Assembly (NCBI RefSeq): GCF_029852145.1
Contig: NC_079970.1
Location: 14,065,783 to 14,129,782, forward strand
DNA from: Microplitis mediator
Lineage: Eukaryota; Arthropoda; Insecta; Hymenoptera; Braconidae
Length of the DNA stretch: 64,000 bases
Reading direction: 5' to 3'
In this document: positions 11,177-23,960 of the stretch, piece after piece
How the letters are laid out: the number at the start of each line of letters is the position of its first letter
How positions within the stretch are numbered: position 1 is the stretch's first letter
The notes under the pieces: generated by a model
Database searches by the model: none
Told to the model about the DNA's origin: nothing
Seen by the model: only the letters and a program-made list of their open reading frames with translations
Translations under genes and position numbers: made by a program

Positions 11177-11689
11177 CCCCCATGGAAAAAAAATATATTT
11201 TAAATATAAAAAAATATATATTTATGAATATATTAAAAATATATTTAAAATAGATGAGAAATATATGAAAAATACATAAATATGTATGTAAAATGTATTT
11301 AAAATATATGAAAGATATATTTTGATTATATCACTTTTGGCAGTTTTTCGTACATTTAGAATACATCTGAAAGATATGTGGAATGTATGCGTACATATAT
11401 AAAAAATATATGAAAAATATATTCGAAATATATCTCTGAAAATACCTATAAAATACAAAAAAAATACATTTTTAATATATGTTGGTTGTATGCGCTGACT
11501 TAGGTTCCAAAAGTAGGGACGACCGGCGAATATCAGCTTCACGTTGCTAGTGGATGTCCTAACAGCCTGAGAGCTCCATTATTTGCCAACCGAACAGTAG
11601 TTCCACTAGGGCGCAAAGCACTCCAGGTGTTAAAGTTGTCCAAGATGACCAGGACACTATGGGTTTTCTTTTAAGGGACTATCGAAGGG

Positions 11690-12470
11690 AGTGGAAAAAA
11701 AACATTTTCAGCCAACCAGAAAGTCCCACTGGAGCACCTAGTAATCCAGGTGTCAAAGTAGTCCTAAGTGCCAGGACCCTCTGGATTTTCTTATGAAAAA
11801 ATATCGGAGGGAGTAAAAAAAAAAATTTTCAACCAACCAGGATGTCCCCCTGGAGCACCAAGTGATCCAGGTGTTTGAGTGGTCCAAGGTGCCAGAACCT
11901 TCTGGATTTTATTATGAAAAACTATCGAAAGGAGTGAAGGAAATCATTTTCAGTGAATCAAAAAGTCCCACTGGAGCACCAAGCGATCCAGGTGTCAAAG
12001 AAGGTCCAAAGTGCCAGGGCCCTCTGGATTTTCTTATGAAAAACTATCGGAGGGAGTAAAAAAAATCATTTTCAACCAACCAGGAAGTCCCCCTGGAGCG
12101 CCAAGTGATCCAGGTCTTTGAGTGGTCCAAGGTGCCAGAACCTTCTGGATTTTCTTATGAAAAACTATCGAAGGGAGTGAAGGAAATCATTTTCAGCCAA
12201 TCAAAAAGTACCACTGGAGCACCAAGTGATCCAGGTGTCAAAGTAGTCCTAACTGCCAGGACCCTCTGGATTTTCTTATGAAAAAACATCGGAGGGAGTA
12301 AAAAAAAAATTTTCAACCAACCAGGAAGTCCCCCTGGAGCACCAAGCGATCCAGGTGTTTCAGTGGTCCAAGGTGCCAGAACCCTCTGGATTTTCTTATG
12401 AAAAACTATCAAAGGGAGTGAAAAAAATCATTTTTAGCCAACCAGGAAATCCCACTGGGTTTGGAGGGTT
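11690..12470 (+). repeat. Forward array of ~120-bp units in element L
   Basis: About seven units carry GGAGCACCAAGTGATCCAGG, GGTGCCAGAACC and TTATGAAAAACTATCG. Two variants alternate (GTCCCACTGG and GTCCCCCTGG, the latter followed by GTTTGAGTGG), giving a ~240-bp higher-order step. Open frames on both strands come from the repetition. Confidence 0.85.
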
Positions 12471-12649
12471 CAAAATGACCAGGACTCTCGGGATTTTTTT
12501 TGTACAAAAATTAATGGCGAAAAACAATTTATTTTTGGTAAAGAAGACTTTTCCACTGAAGCACCAAGCACTTGGTGCTTTAGTGGAAGTGTCAGGTTGG
12601 CTAAAACGATTTTTTTATTGCCTTTGATATTTTATTAAATTAAATCCGA

Positions 12650-13199
12650 AGAATCCTGGTCATCTTAAAATACTTCAACTCCCGAGGCACTTGGTGCTCC
12701 AGGGGGACTTCCTGGTTGGTTGAAAAATTTATTTCTTACTCCCTCCGATAGTTTTTCATAAGAAAATCCAGAGGGTCCTGGCACTTAGGACTACTTTGAC
12801 ACCTGGATCACTTGGTGCTCCAGTGGGACTTTCTGGTTGGCTGAAAATGATTTTTTTTACTCCCTCCGATAGTTTTTCATAAGAAAATCCAGAGGGTCCT
12901 GGCACTTTGGACCTTCTTTGACACCTGGATCACTTGGCGCTCCAGGGGGACTTCCTGTTTGGTTGAAAATGATTTTTTTCACTCCTTCCGATAGTTTTTC
13001 ATAAGAAAATCCAGAGGGTCCTGGCACTTGGGACTACTTTGACACCTAGATCACTTGGTGCTCCAGTGGGACTTTCTGGTTGGCTGAAAATGTTTTTTTT
13101 CCACTCCCTTCGATAGTCCTTTAAAAGAGAAAACCCAGAGTGTCCTGGTCATCTTGGACAACTTTAACACCTGGAGTGCTTTGCGCCCTAGTGGAACTA
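12650..13199 (-). repeat. Reverse array of the same ~120-bp units
   Basis: About five units are the reverse complement of the forward array, for example TTTTCATAAGAAAATCCAGA and CACTTGGTGCTCCAG. The two arrays face each other across a ~180-bp centre, so the whole interior can fold back. Confidence 0.85.
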
Positions 13200-13514
13200 G
13201 TACCCTTAGAGGAAACGGTGATTGGTCCAAGCTTGGTAAACGACTGGCGCAACTCTACATAACTTTGGGACAAGAGTTAAATTGAAGCTTGGCCCAAGCC
13301 AGTCTAAGTCTCGAAATGATAACCTCCTCCCAAGCTTGGCTGCCAGACTTGTGCCACGACTGTTGCTAAATAAGCACCTATGCTTATTAAAAATAAATTG
13401 AAAAAAAAAAAAAAAAAAATATTAGTAGACATGTGCGGGATGGTAACATATGGAAATAAATTTGTACACAGAGAAATCAGGTGGATCGATGAAACTAATT
13501 TTTTTTTTGCATTT

Positions 13515-13592
13515 GCTGGGTCTCGAACCTGGTCCTTCATGACTGCTAGGCAAGCGTCTTATCCACTAGGCTGTTACGCTGTTCACAGAAGC
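13515..13592 (-). other. tRNA-like sequence inside J copy 1
   Basis: Read on the minus strand it carries GCCTAGTGGATAAGACGC (box-A-like) and GGTTCGAGACCC (matching the box B consensus). It cannot be folded into a clean cloverleaf acceptor stem, so it looks like a SINE-type head or decayed tRNA and not a working gene. An identical module is in copy 2. Confidence 0.5.
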
Positions 13593-13624
13593 CAGGAGTT
13601 TTTAGGTACCATTTGTTATTTAGA

Positions 13625-14090
13625 CTGGTAAACTAAGGCTTGTCACTTGTATGATGGCTGAACCTTGTCCCAAGACTGGCAAGCCAAGGCTTGTCACTTG
13701 AGCATTGGCTGAACCTTGTCCCAAGACTGGCAAACCAAGGCTTGTCACTTGAGTATTGGCTGAACATTGGCCCAAGACTAGCAAACCAAGGCTTGTCACT
13801 TGAGCATTGGCTAAACCTTGTCCCAAGACTGGCAAACCAAGGCTTGTCACTTGAGTATTGGCTGAACATTGGCCCAAGACTAGCAAACCAAGGCTTGTCA
13901 CTTGAGCATTGGCTGAACCTTGTCCCAAGACGGGCAAACCAAGGCTTGTCACTTGAGCATTGGCTGAATCTTGTCCCAAGACTGGCAAACCAAGGCTTGT
14001 CACTTGAGTATTGGCTGAATCTTGGCCCAAGACTGACAAACCAAGACTCGTCACTTGAACGTTGGTCGGATCTCGGACCAACCTTGGGAG
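13625..14090 (-). repeat. 51-bp minisatellite in J copy 1 (about 9 units)
   Basis: The unit reads CTTGTCACTTGAGCATTGGC, then a TGAACCTTGTCCCAAGACTG block and GCAAACCAAGG. Because 51 is a multiple of three, several frames stay open; the predicted 17-residue peptides are not evidence of a gene. The end nearest 14090 is diverged. Confidence 0.95.
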
Positions 14091-14507
14091 GCCGAGCCTC
14101 GGTAGCCCAGTATTGTGCCAAGACTGGCCCCGTTGTCAATATTTTTTTTCCTACAAGGGTATTCGGTTAGCAATTAATGGAGCTCTCAGGCTGTTAGGAC
14201 ATCCACTAGCAACGTGAAGCTGATATTCGCCGGTCGTACTCTACGACGCCCTACTTTTGGAACCTAAGTCAGTGCATACAACCAAAATATATTAAAAATG
14301 TATTTTTTTTGTATTTTATAGGTATTTTTAGAGATATATTTCAAATATATTTTTTATATATGTACGCATACATTCCACATATATTTTAGATGTATTCTAA
14401 ATGTACGAAAAACGGCCAAAAGTGATATAATCAAAATATATCTTTCATATATTTTAAATACATTTTACATACATATTTATGTATTTTTCATATTTCTCAT
14501 CTATTTT

Positions 14508-15030
14508 AAAAAAATAGTCTTCTGATCGATTTTAAGAGCTTGACATTAAAATAAAAATAACTAGAAAACAATGCGGAATTCGAAAAAACTTTATTGCAAA
14601 TAACTTTTAGGGAATAAAATTGTCTACAAAAAAGGTCCAATAATATTTTGTAAGAAGTCTGATAGTTTCGCCGGAAAAGTAAGAAAATCTCAAAATTTAA
14701 TATGAATTCGACTTCAACCTCAAATAACTTTTGAACAAATAGATTCCTCGAAAAATGATAAGAATCTTTTTTTGTCGAGCATTCAATTCCCTACAAAAAT
14801 ATGCCTGCCAATTATTACTATGACGCATCGTTAGCTACTTATAAAAATCAGAAGACGTAAAAAAAATTTTTCCCATGTTATTCTTATGGAAAATAGAAAA
14901 GTGCGATGAGGAACTTCTTAATGTTAATATTAAGAGCTCTAATTTTCACAGACCTCTTTTTTTATCTAAATGAAACTTTTAAACCTGTTTGGAAGAAAAA
15001 AAAAAAATTTGTTATTTTTTGGATCACCCT
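14508..15030 (-). mobile_element. Family B right half, copy 3
   Basis: It matches the right half of 33139-33920: CTTGACATTAAAATAAAAAT, GTCTACAAAAAAGGTC, GCCTGCCA, GACGCATCGTTAGCTAC and a GGATCACCC end followed by TAA. The left half is missing where it meets element L. Confidence 0.8.
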
Positions 15031-16493
15031 AATACATATATCGATATACACATATAACTAATATGTTTAGAGGTTTTAATGAATAAAGGTAAAGTAATGA
15101 AGGTAAAATGAGACAGGCCAATGATTCATTATGCTATCTTATATAAATTGCTGAAACTAATATTCGCGCTGGTCGATATTGAATTTAAATAAAATACATA
15201 AATCTCCAACATTGTAATGTAAATAAAAAATAGAAAATTTTTGTGAAATACTATAATAATTAGAAGCTAAACAGACATGGTCTTCTGAAGGTTCATTAAA
15301 AAAATTTGCATATTTTGCTGCAAAAAAGAATAATAAATAAATAAATAAAGTAATCCACATGATATTTTACTGTAGATATTTTACCGTGAATTCTATATAA
15401 AGTTTCCTGTAGCGAATGAGAGCTATACTCTCGTTCACTCGACGTGAATCTTATGAGAATCGGAAGTGTCGATGCAAGGCGATCCTGTTTCTAGGTATCT
15501 CTTGTCGTCGAACCGAAATGAAAGCGTTTCCCGCGGAAACGTAGTACTCTAGTGAATGTTCTCTGTTTGATATGTTTGCATTTATATAGATAAACATTAA
15601 AATAAAGTTTACTATACTAAAATAACTAAATAAAAAAATTAAAACTAGTGTAATTAAAAAACAATTTTTTCTCTTCGTTTAAAAAAATTATAAAAATTGT
15701 TATCATTTTCAAAGTCAAATATTTTAAAATTTCATAATAATACAACACATCTGCAATTTAAAACTTGGTGATATTGAGTTTGCAAATGCTCACATATAAA
15801 TGTAGAGATCTAACCGCAAGGGGAATCGTTTGGAATGAACACACGAAGTTTGTATGGATAGGATTATATGTAACACATACGCATGGCACAGTAGTGGGAA
15901 TGATGCGTCTGTTTCCATGACAACGGTCAGAGTAAATGTAGCAGTTGGGGTAGCATGCCTTACTATGACTACTTGCGCATCCTCTTGGTTTACGGGCGGA
16001 TGGAAGTTGCGTGGTCCATCAAGGGGACTTGGGAGTGTAGATCCAGCCGCAGGCAAGTCAAGGGTTTTAAGTCTACCTTTTTCATCGTGTCATTTCAACC
16101 TACATTCTCTTGTCACCTTTCCTATTCATATCATTCTAGCAATTATTGTCTATTACATTTCATTTTTATAACATAGATTTTTTTTAACATTCAGTTATTA
16201 TAGTTTTTTATTATCACTCATAAATCATGATCAATTTATTTCAACTAATTTCAATTTAGCTTATTCTCTTTTTTTATTCTTTTAATTTCACGATTTTCTC
16301 GACAGTCTTGTATAATTATACATAGTTAAAGGTTTTTTTTCTAATTTTGTTCTATTAAAATTGTTCATTGAATACGTCATATTTTTCATACTTATTTGTT
16401 AACGCGTGAAAACAATTTTTATTTTTTTATTTTCAATTAATTATAAGTGAGATTGAATAAATATTGTGGCCTCTGATGAAGTATAATATCGTC

Positions 16494-16494
<1 letters not shown>
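15031..16494. other. Apparently single-copy interval, no assigned gene
   Basis: Mostly AT-rich and not repeated elsewhere in the window. Two patches are less AT-rich: 15410-15560 and 15830-16090. The second has overlapping open frames on both strands (about 105 and 88 codons), neither with recognisable domains or clear splice sites. An exon or regulatory element is possible but unsupported. Confidence 0.4.
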
Positions 16495-16539
<45 letters not shown>

Positions 16540-16540
16540 T
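16495..16540. repeat. (ATT)n microsatellite, 3' target of Dong-like copy 1
   Basis: Pure ATT repeats directly against the element's 3' end (on the minus strand, AAAAAAG then AAATAATAAT). Confidence 0.95.
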
Positions 16541-18342
<1,802 letters not shown>

Positions 18343-18343
18343 T

Positions 18344-19889
18344 CTTTTTTAAGTAAATGCTCAGGGGGTTATCCCCGGTAGTCCGACTCTACCGAGGGCC
18401 TCACCTGAGCGCCAAATCGTAACTGCTGCGATGCATCATCAACAAGATGATCAGCATGCGCAGCAGGCCAAGTTTCGTTGCCTTAGGAGACGGAGGGACC
18501 CGAGAATAACAGCCTTTTGCATCCGCGATGCCAGAAACTCAACTTGCGCTGAACAAGTTGGTATTCTAGCTAGTGCAGACACAAACGACTGTTTCATCCC
18601 TCCTAGGACGCCAACAATGAGGACGACAAGTTTGACACGGTAACCTGGGTAAAGTTTGCCAATTTCGAACAGGAGATCCTGATATATCTCGTGTTTGTGC
18701 TCTTCTTTAACCGTAATGTTATACTCAGCAGGAGCTGAAAACTCAATGACATAAATGTCACGAGCGGTTTTATCGAAGAGCACAATATCAGGTTTATTAT
18801 GCTCGATTTTCCGCGTTGTTGCGAATGGCACGTTCCAATAAATGCGGCAACGGTCATTCTCAACAACTTGCGGAATATCTCCTGGCAGATAAGGCAGCAC
18901 TGGTGTTTTATCGATACCGTGCGTATGTCTAAGGTGGTAGTAAAGTACTCGCAGAGCAGCATTATGACGCTGGATGTATGCACTTCTTGCCAGCACAGGA
19001 CATGCTGACAAGAGATGCATAAGCGTCTCAGGATGTTGCTTACACACCCTACACGATGTGTCGGGTAGCTGCATCTGGAGTACTTTCGCACGGTATTCGA
19101 GGGTATTGATTACACCATCTTGGCAGGCAAAAATATATCCTTCGGTCTCGGACATCAGGCCAGCTGACTTAAGGAAGGAAAACGTCAGCTGGGTGGACAA
19201 GCCATGGTCACGCACGTGTTTAAAGAACACGCTGTGCATGGACTTGTCCATGTGTGTACTGAGCAGTTTTTGCTGCTCAGCATTCCTGACGACACTCTTA
19301 AATTCCTCCTTAGGGAGTTCAATAAGAGGGTTTACTCTTCCGAGACCGAGGGATTTTGCCGCGTACTTTGCTGCCTTATATAAGAACGCTCCCTTCTGCA
19401 GATTCTCATGACTATGAACAATCTGCATAAGGAAGTCGTCCTCATCTGCAGTGAAATTGACAACTTCGTATGTTAAACCCAAAACCAAACGATCGTGTAG
19501 ACACTCCAAGCTCTGTAGACCTCTCCCTCCGATGTGCCGGGAAAGGTATAATCTGGTGACTGAGGATTTAGGGTGCATGCTCCGATTGATATTCATGACT
19601 TTGCGTGTCTTGATATCGAGATCCCTAAGCTCTTTTCGGGTCCATTTAAGGACACCGAACGAGTAGAGTAGTACTGGGACAGCAAGCATGTTAGTTGCAG
19701 AGACTTTGTTTTTTCCGGAAAGTTCTGATGACCAGATTTTCCGGAGTCTCCGTCCATACTCGCTGCAGAGAGTCGTTTTGATTTTCGAGACATCCTGCAT
19801 AGGACTCCCGTCAATCCCTAGATATTTGTACGACTCTCCGGCGTCAAGATGGTCAATGACGCTCCCATCTACTAATATAATAATAATAC

Positions 19890-19890
<1 letters not shown>
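18344..19890 (-). mobile_element. Dong/R4-like retrotransposon, 5'-truncated copy 2
   Basis: The 3' UTR matches copy 1 and ends AAAAAAG into TAA repeats. The element is cut at its 5' side within the reverse transcriptase, about 20 codons before YKYLGI, where it runs into a short (AAT)n that is inverted relative to the adjoining (TTA)n. Insertion in TAA repeats together with a restriction-like endonuclease at the C-terminus points to the R4 clade, Dong in particular. Confidence 0.9.
18451..19876 (-). pseudogene. C-terminal half of a Dong/R4-like reverse transcriptase with restriction-like endonuclease
   Basis: The frame is open for about 475 residues. It starts within the thumb region (ESYKYLGIDG, then RLRKIWSSEL and RKVMNINRSMHPKSSVTRLY). 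Later comes a zinc-knuckle CRVCKQHPETLMHLLSAC (C-x2-C-x8-H-x4-C), and then the restriction-like endonuclease core KPDIVLFDK...DIYVIEFSAP with the P-D...E signature. The catalytic reverse transcriptase box and everything upstream are absent, so the copy is dead on arrival. The protein normally nicks the TAA target and copies the element RNA onto it. The frame has no internal stop, which with the near identity to copy 1 indicates recent insertion. The first ~20 residues of the longest open frame (polyisoleucine) are translated microsatellite. Confidence 0.9.

Positions 19891-19930
<40 letters not shown>
19889..19930. repeat. (ATT)n microsatellite at the 5' side of Dong-like copy 2
   Basis: Forms a short inverted junction with AATAATAATA at 19875-19888. 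The flank GTATCAAACAACTAC follows. Confidence 0.9.
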
Positions 19931-20279
19931 GTATCAAACAACTACTATTTATTTAATTTCGAAATATATGTTTGCTATTTTCTTTTTTTTTTTTTTTTAG
20001 AATAAACAACTATTGTTAAATTATTGCAAAACATTTGTAATATAAAAATATATAAAACATATGAAAATAAATAAAACTTTTTCTAATATACTAAACAATG
20101 TCAATAAATTTTTATGTAAACTTTAGTTTAAATTTTTAGATAAGGAATATTTTATTATTGATTTCGATTTAAGAGGCAAAAAATGAATTTTTTAGTCAAA
20201 TTAAACTGACAAGGAAATGATTAAAATATCAAGTGAAGCGTGTTCTGACACGTATTAATCTATAAGCAGGATCGGAACA
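19931..20279. other. No gene seen
   Basis: AT-rich sequence with a T-tract near 19984; I see no frame or repeat relationship to the rest of the window. Confidence 0.5.
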
Positions 20280-20770
20280 TATTATTTGTATTATTATTTT
20301 TTTACGAAACTTTTGAACGGGTAAACCGATTTTGATCTCCGAAGTGTCATTCAACGCGGCTTATTAATTCCTACAAGATGTTAAAAATTGAGCTTGATCG
20401 ATACGGTGCGTTCGGAGATATTCTAAAAATAAAAATTTTTCAAAAATGTTTTTTATTTTTGATAACTTATAATATCCTCGATGGATTGATTCCAAAAACT
20501 AATCTGCTCTAAAACTTTATAATCCGCGTCGAATGCCACCTCAACCATAAAAATCGGTTTATTCGTTCAAGAGAAACCGTTGTCGATAGAACTAAAGAAA
20601 ATTTTTAACTTCCCGCTAAGAAAATTGTAAATTTTAAAAAATTTGGGAAGTTATTGTTTTCACCCCGATTTTCGAAAATCGAGTTTTCATCAGATGTCGA
20701 CGTTTTGAGGTCCTAAGAAGCTATTCTGACTATTTTCAGAGTGATGTCCGAGTGTGTGTATGTATGTATC

Positions 20771-20807
<37 letters not shown>

Positions 20808-21600
20808 GTGTCTGTGTGTGTAAACTCTTTGTAACTTTTTAACTAATGAATCGATTTGAATGGTTAAAGCGGCAATCGAAAGAGCTTGTTAGAGTAGAAC
20901 TCAATAAAACAGGTCGATTGCCGCCTCAACCATCAAAATCGGTTAATTCGTTCGCGAGGTATCGTGGGAGATAGAAATGCTAAAAAACGGTTTTTTTCGA
21001 TAACAATGGCATACAAAAGTATTTTCGAGCTCGAAGAGCTCGAAAAAGCATCCGCAACAATGTTGTCGAGCTCAAGGAGCTCGGAAACAGCGGGAAGTTT
21101 CGGGCACTTTTGGAATTTCTTAAAAACGACTAGATTAATCAATTTCAAAATCTGATTAGCTCTAGAACTCAATAAAACGCGTCGATTACCGTCCCATCCA
21201 TCTCAATCGGTCAGTTCGTTCAAGAGATATTGTTGGAGAAAAAAATGGTAAAAAACGATTTTTTTCGAATATCTTCGAAAAAATTAAATCGATCGATTTT
21301 CAATTCTAATTAGGTCTAGAACCAAGCAAAGCGTGCCGATTGCCACCACAACCATCTCAATCGCATAACTCGTTCGAGAAATATCGTTGGAAAAAGAAAT
21401 GGCAATAAAAGGTTTTTCGCGAATATTTTTAAAACGATTGCACTAATCATTTCCAAAATTTAATTAGCTCGGAAAATTATTGAAACGGGCTGATTACTAC
21501 ATTGAACATCAAAATCCGTTGATTAGTTTAAAAGATATCGACGACGAAGAGTTGAAAAAATAACATTTTTATCATTTTCCCCGAATAAATCATAATGTAA
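20280..21600 (+). repeat. Family A region 1, with ~130-bp internal units
   Basis: A family A start (AACTTCCCGCTAAGAAAAT) lies at 20607, followed by the ATCAGATGTCGACGTTTTGA block, a (GT)n run at 20759-20822, and about six ~130-bp units containing AATCNGCTCTAGAACTC, AACCATCAAAATCGGTTAAT and GAGATATCG. A CAGCGGGAAGTTTCGGG end-like segment sits at 21088. The preceding 320 bp are the same type of units. Open frames are incidental. Confidence 0.85.
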
Positions 21601-21639
21601 TGTACTATAATCCGAGTAGAATCCTGGCTACTGAAGATG

Positions 21640-22636
21640 AGTTTAGAGCCAGTCACTAGCTCAGCGTTAGTAGCTAGCAGATTTAGCTAATCACGAGCTC
21701 ACTGTTGGCTAATTTTTTTTTCAAAAATATTTTTAGCTCACCGATATCTCGTGAGTGAACAATATTCATTATTTACAGATGGCGCAGTACGAGAATAAAA
21801 TCCTGACTCATTATTACATCTCAGTTGGCTCGGAATAATTATTTATAGGTGGCGTTGTTTTTAAGTCAAAAGACGACTTACTACAAGCTTATGGCTGGCC
21901 ATTATGTGTTATTTACAAATGGCGCTTTACGAAAATAAAATTCTGATTCATTATTATATCATAGTTGGCTAGGAATAATTATTTAAGGATGGCGTCGTTT
22001 TCAAGTCAAAAGACGACTCACTACGAGCTGATAGCTGGCCATTATTTATTATTCACAGGTGGTACTGTGAACACTGGCCTATCATTACCTCACAGTTGGC
22101 TCAAAATAGTTATTTATAGATAGCGCAGTTTTGAAATTAAAAGATGACTCACTGTAAACTCATTGCTGATCACTATTTATGATTTACGGATGATGCTATA
22201 TAAAGAGAATTTGCTAACTCGATTGTTATCGATTTGTTATCGATTCTTAACCAGATAATATTTTTTGTTTAAGATGACCAACTTATTATCAGCTTAATAA
22301 GCATCAGCTTTATGGAAACAATATATCAACCTAACCTTAAATAAGTATAGACGGCGTAAAATAATGATATAATTGTAACTCACTAGTATCTCATGGTTGT
22401 CCAACAAAAATGAGTTATAGATAGAGCTGTACAAAAAATAAATTTTACCTAATCAGTATCTCATAGTTATCTGGTCGCTAATAATTACAGACGGCGTTAC
22501 ATAATAATGTAACTGTAACTCATCAGCATGTCATGGTTATCTCGTCGCTAATATTTACAGGTGGCGCTACATAAAAATATAACTGTAGCTCATCAACATC
22601 TCATGGCTGTCCAGTTAACATTACTTACAGATGGAG
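21640..22636 (+). repeat. ~70-bp satellite M (GGCGC motif)
   Basis: Diverged units begin CAGATGGCGCNNTACGANAATAAA, at about 21777, 21846, 21917, 21985, 22057, 22126, 22188, 22346, 22421, 22487, 22558 and 22627. Many show a two-unit alternation, with TCAAAAGACGACT in every second unit. The array resumes at 23690 after an insertion. Confidence 0.8.
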
Positions 22637-23403
22637 CTGTACAAAATAGTATATTACACACCTACCTCAGAAGAGGTTTTGGCACCCTCCATTGGGCGTC
22701 AGACCAAGCAAGTGCCACCCTCTACTTGGGTTCTGAGACTATTACTCCAACCGTTAGCGGTGCCCGCATGTTTTGCACCTTGTAACATGTGGCAACTCCG
22801 TGGTTGCAGGAAGCTAATAGGCACCTCTGTGCGGGCGAAGCCAACTCCTTTCGTATGTCTAAAAAATTCAAGGATAATAGCCTGTACACAATACTATCAC
22901 TAGCTACAGCTAGCTATAGTGATATTAACTTGGTGATGACGGTAGAGGGCAATCTTTTAATAGTTGCCGTCCTAGATCCAAGTGGGATAAGGTGGAAGAA
23001 ACCCTTGTAGGGTAATGAGTTATGCTGCAACTCACCACTTATCTGCAGCCTGTAGACCTATAAAGGGAATCGGTACCATGGGGGCCCCATTCCAAGCCCC
23101 ATTTCGGCCAGAGTCTCTTTATTTCTTGAGATGGAAGGAGTGGGGGGCCCGAGTGAGGTAGTAGTGGTGGCTGTGGTTAGATACCACACGCAATGGGGAT
23201 TTTTGATTATACCCCCGGTTAATGTCCGCTCTTGGTCGTCTTTTCAGCTAGGAGTGTCGTCTGGGTGGAAGATGGGAGATTTCGCAGCGCGAGTATGCCC
23301 AAAAAGGGTGAGGTATCGGCCTCCCGTCAAACAGAGGGGGGCTTAACAGCTATTGGATATAAATTTGAATAAATCCACTGGCTTGCTCTGATCAATCCGC
23401 CAT
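22637..23403 (+). mobile_element. GC-richer insertion into satellite M, unclassified
   Basis: The sequence interrupts a satellite unit after GCTGTACAAAA and is clearly richer in G+C than its surroundings (for example ACCATGGGGGCCCCATTCC near 23076). Open frames of 70-90 codons overlap in different frames and none has a recognisable domain. It resembles the untranslated leader or tail of a non-LTR retrotransposon, but this is only an impression. Confidence 0.4.
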
Positions 23404-23681
23404 CCTCGCAGATTTGAATCACGGTGGAAACACGGTAGGTTTGTTCCATTTTACCACTGTGATTACGCGGTGTATCCACCGTGATTCCACGGTGGCTTTG
23501 CCACCGTGTATACACTGTGTTTCTACTGTGATTACGCGGTGGATACACCGTGGAACCACGGTGGTGAAATGGCACAGAACCACTGTGGAATCACGGTGGA
23601 TACACTGTGTATCCACGGTGGTAAAATGGAACAAACCCACCATGTAACCACGGTGTTTCCACCGTGATTCAAATCTGCGAG
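23404..23681. mobile_element. CACGGTGG palindromic MITE
   Basis: Inverted ends CCTCGCAGATTTGAATCACG match the far end in reverse; the inner arms share GGTTTGTTCCATTTTACCAC. The interior consists almost wholly of CCACCGTG/CACGGTGG words, so it can fold in many registers. About 280 bp, no coding potential. Confidence 0.85.
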
Positions 23682-23689
23682 GGCATCGG

Positions 23690-23790
23690 CTAAGATGGCG
23701 TTACATAGTGAGGTTATGGCCGGCCAGTTTTACTAGGCAGTGATGAGGTATGACTCAAATTTTAGCTACGGGCTGGGCATCTATAAGTTT
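23690..23790 (+). repeat. Satellite M, resumed unit
   Basis: AAGATGGCGTTACATAGTGA continues the motif seen at 22487 (GACGGCGTTACATAATAATG), showing that 22637-23689 is an insertion. Confidence 0.65.
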
Positions 23791-23814
23791 CAATTTTACT
23801 CGGGAATGTGTTTG

Positions 23815-23960
23815 AGCTTGAAAAGCTCATAAGAAAATAATAGTATCCTCAAGTATTTTCGAGCTCGAAAATGTGTTCACAGAATAGTTTCGAGCTCAAG
23901 GAGCTCGAAAACAGCGGGAAGTTTTGGGGCTGGCTCACAGGGTCAACCGATATACAGCTT
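23815..23960 (+). repeat. Family A 3'-end fragment
   Basis: GAGCTCGAAAACAGCGGGAA followed by GTTTTGGGGCTGGC and GGGTCAACCGATA match the ends of other copies; the 5' part is absent. Confidence 0.8.

Larger units (their letters stand above)
13203..14158 (-). mobile_element. DNA transposon J, copy 1, inserted in element L
   Basis: The element is bounded by GTA on both sides (13200-13202 and 14159-14161), a 3-bp target duplication. Its ends are CCCTTAGAGG and CCTACAAGG. The uninterrupted host sequence can be read in the opposite arm of L (near 11599-11606), where GAACTA is joined to TTCGG across three bases. It is the reverse of copy 2 at 56597-58209, sharing a tRNA-like sequence, a 51-bp minisatellite and the GCCTCGGTAGCCCAGTATTG segment. 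It carries no transposase; a 3-bp duplication fits CACTA-like or Harbinger-like elements. Confidence 0.8.
11178..14507. mobile_element. Element L: 3.3-kb fold-back element
   Basis: Long inverted arms of about 340 bp match: 11236-11585 against 14172-14507, sharing AGGACATCCACTAGCAACGT on the right arm. The left end is CCCATGGAAAAAAAATATAT; the right terminus is lost where a family B fragment begins. Inside, ~120-bp units are arrayed forward and then backward, and a DNA transposon (J) is inserted at 13203-14158. The left arm gives an unoccupied version of that insertion site. No protein is encoded. Confidence 0.8.

Noticed and set aside
13620..14081. CRISPR-like regular repeats
   Set aside because: The units are contiguous 51-bp tandem repeats without unique spacers, in a eukaryotic setting.
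15790..16171. Overlapping frames of 70-105 codons on both strands in a GC-richer patch
   Set aside because: No domain, no clear splice sites and open on both strands; kept only as an unassigned patch.
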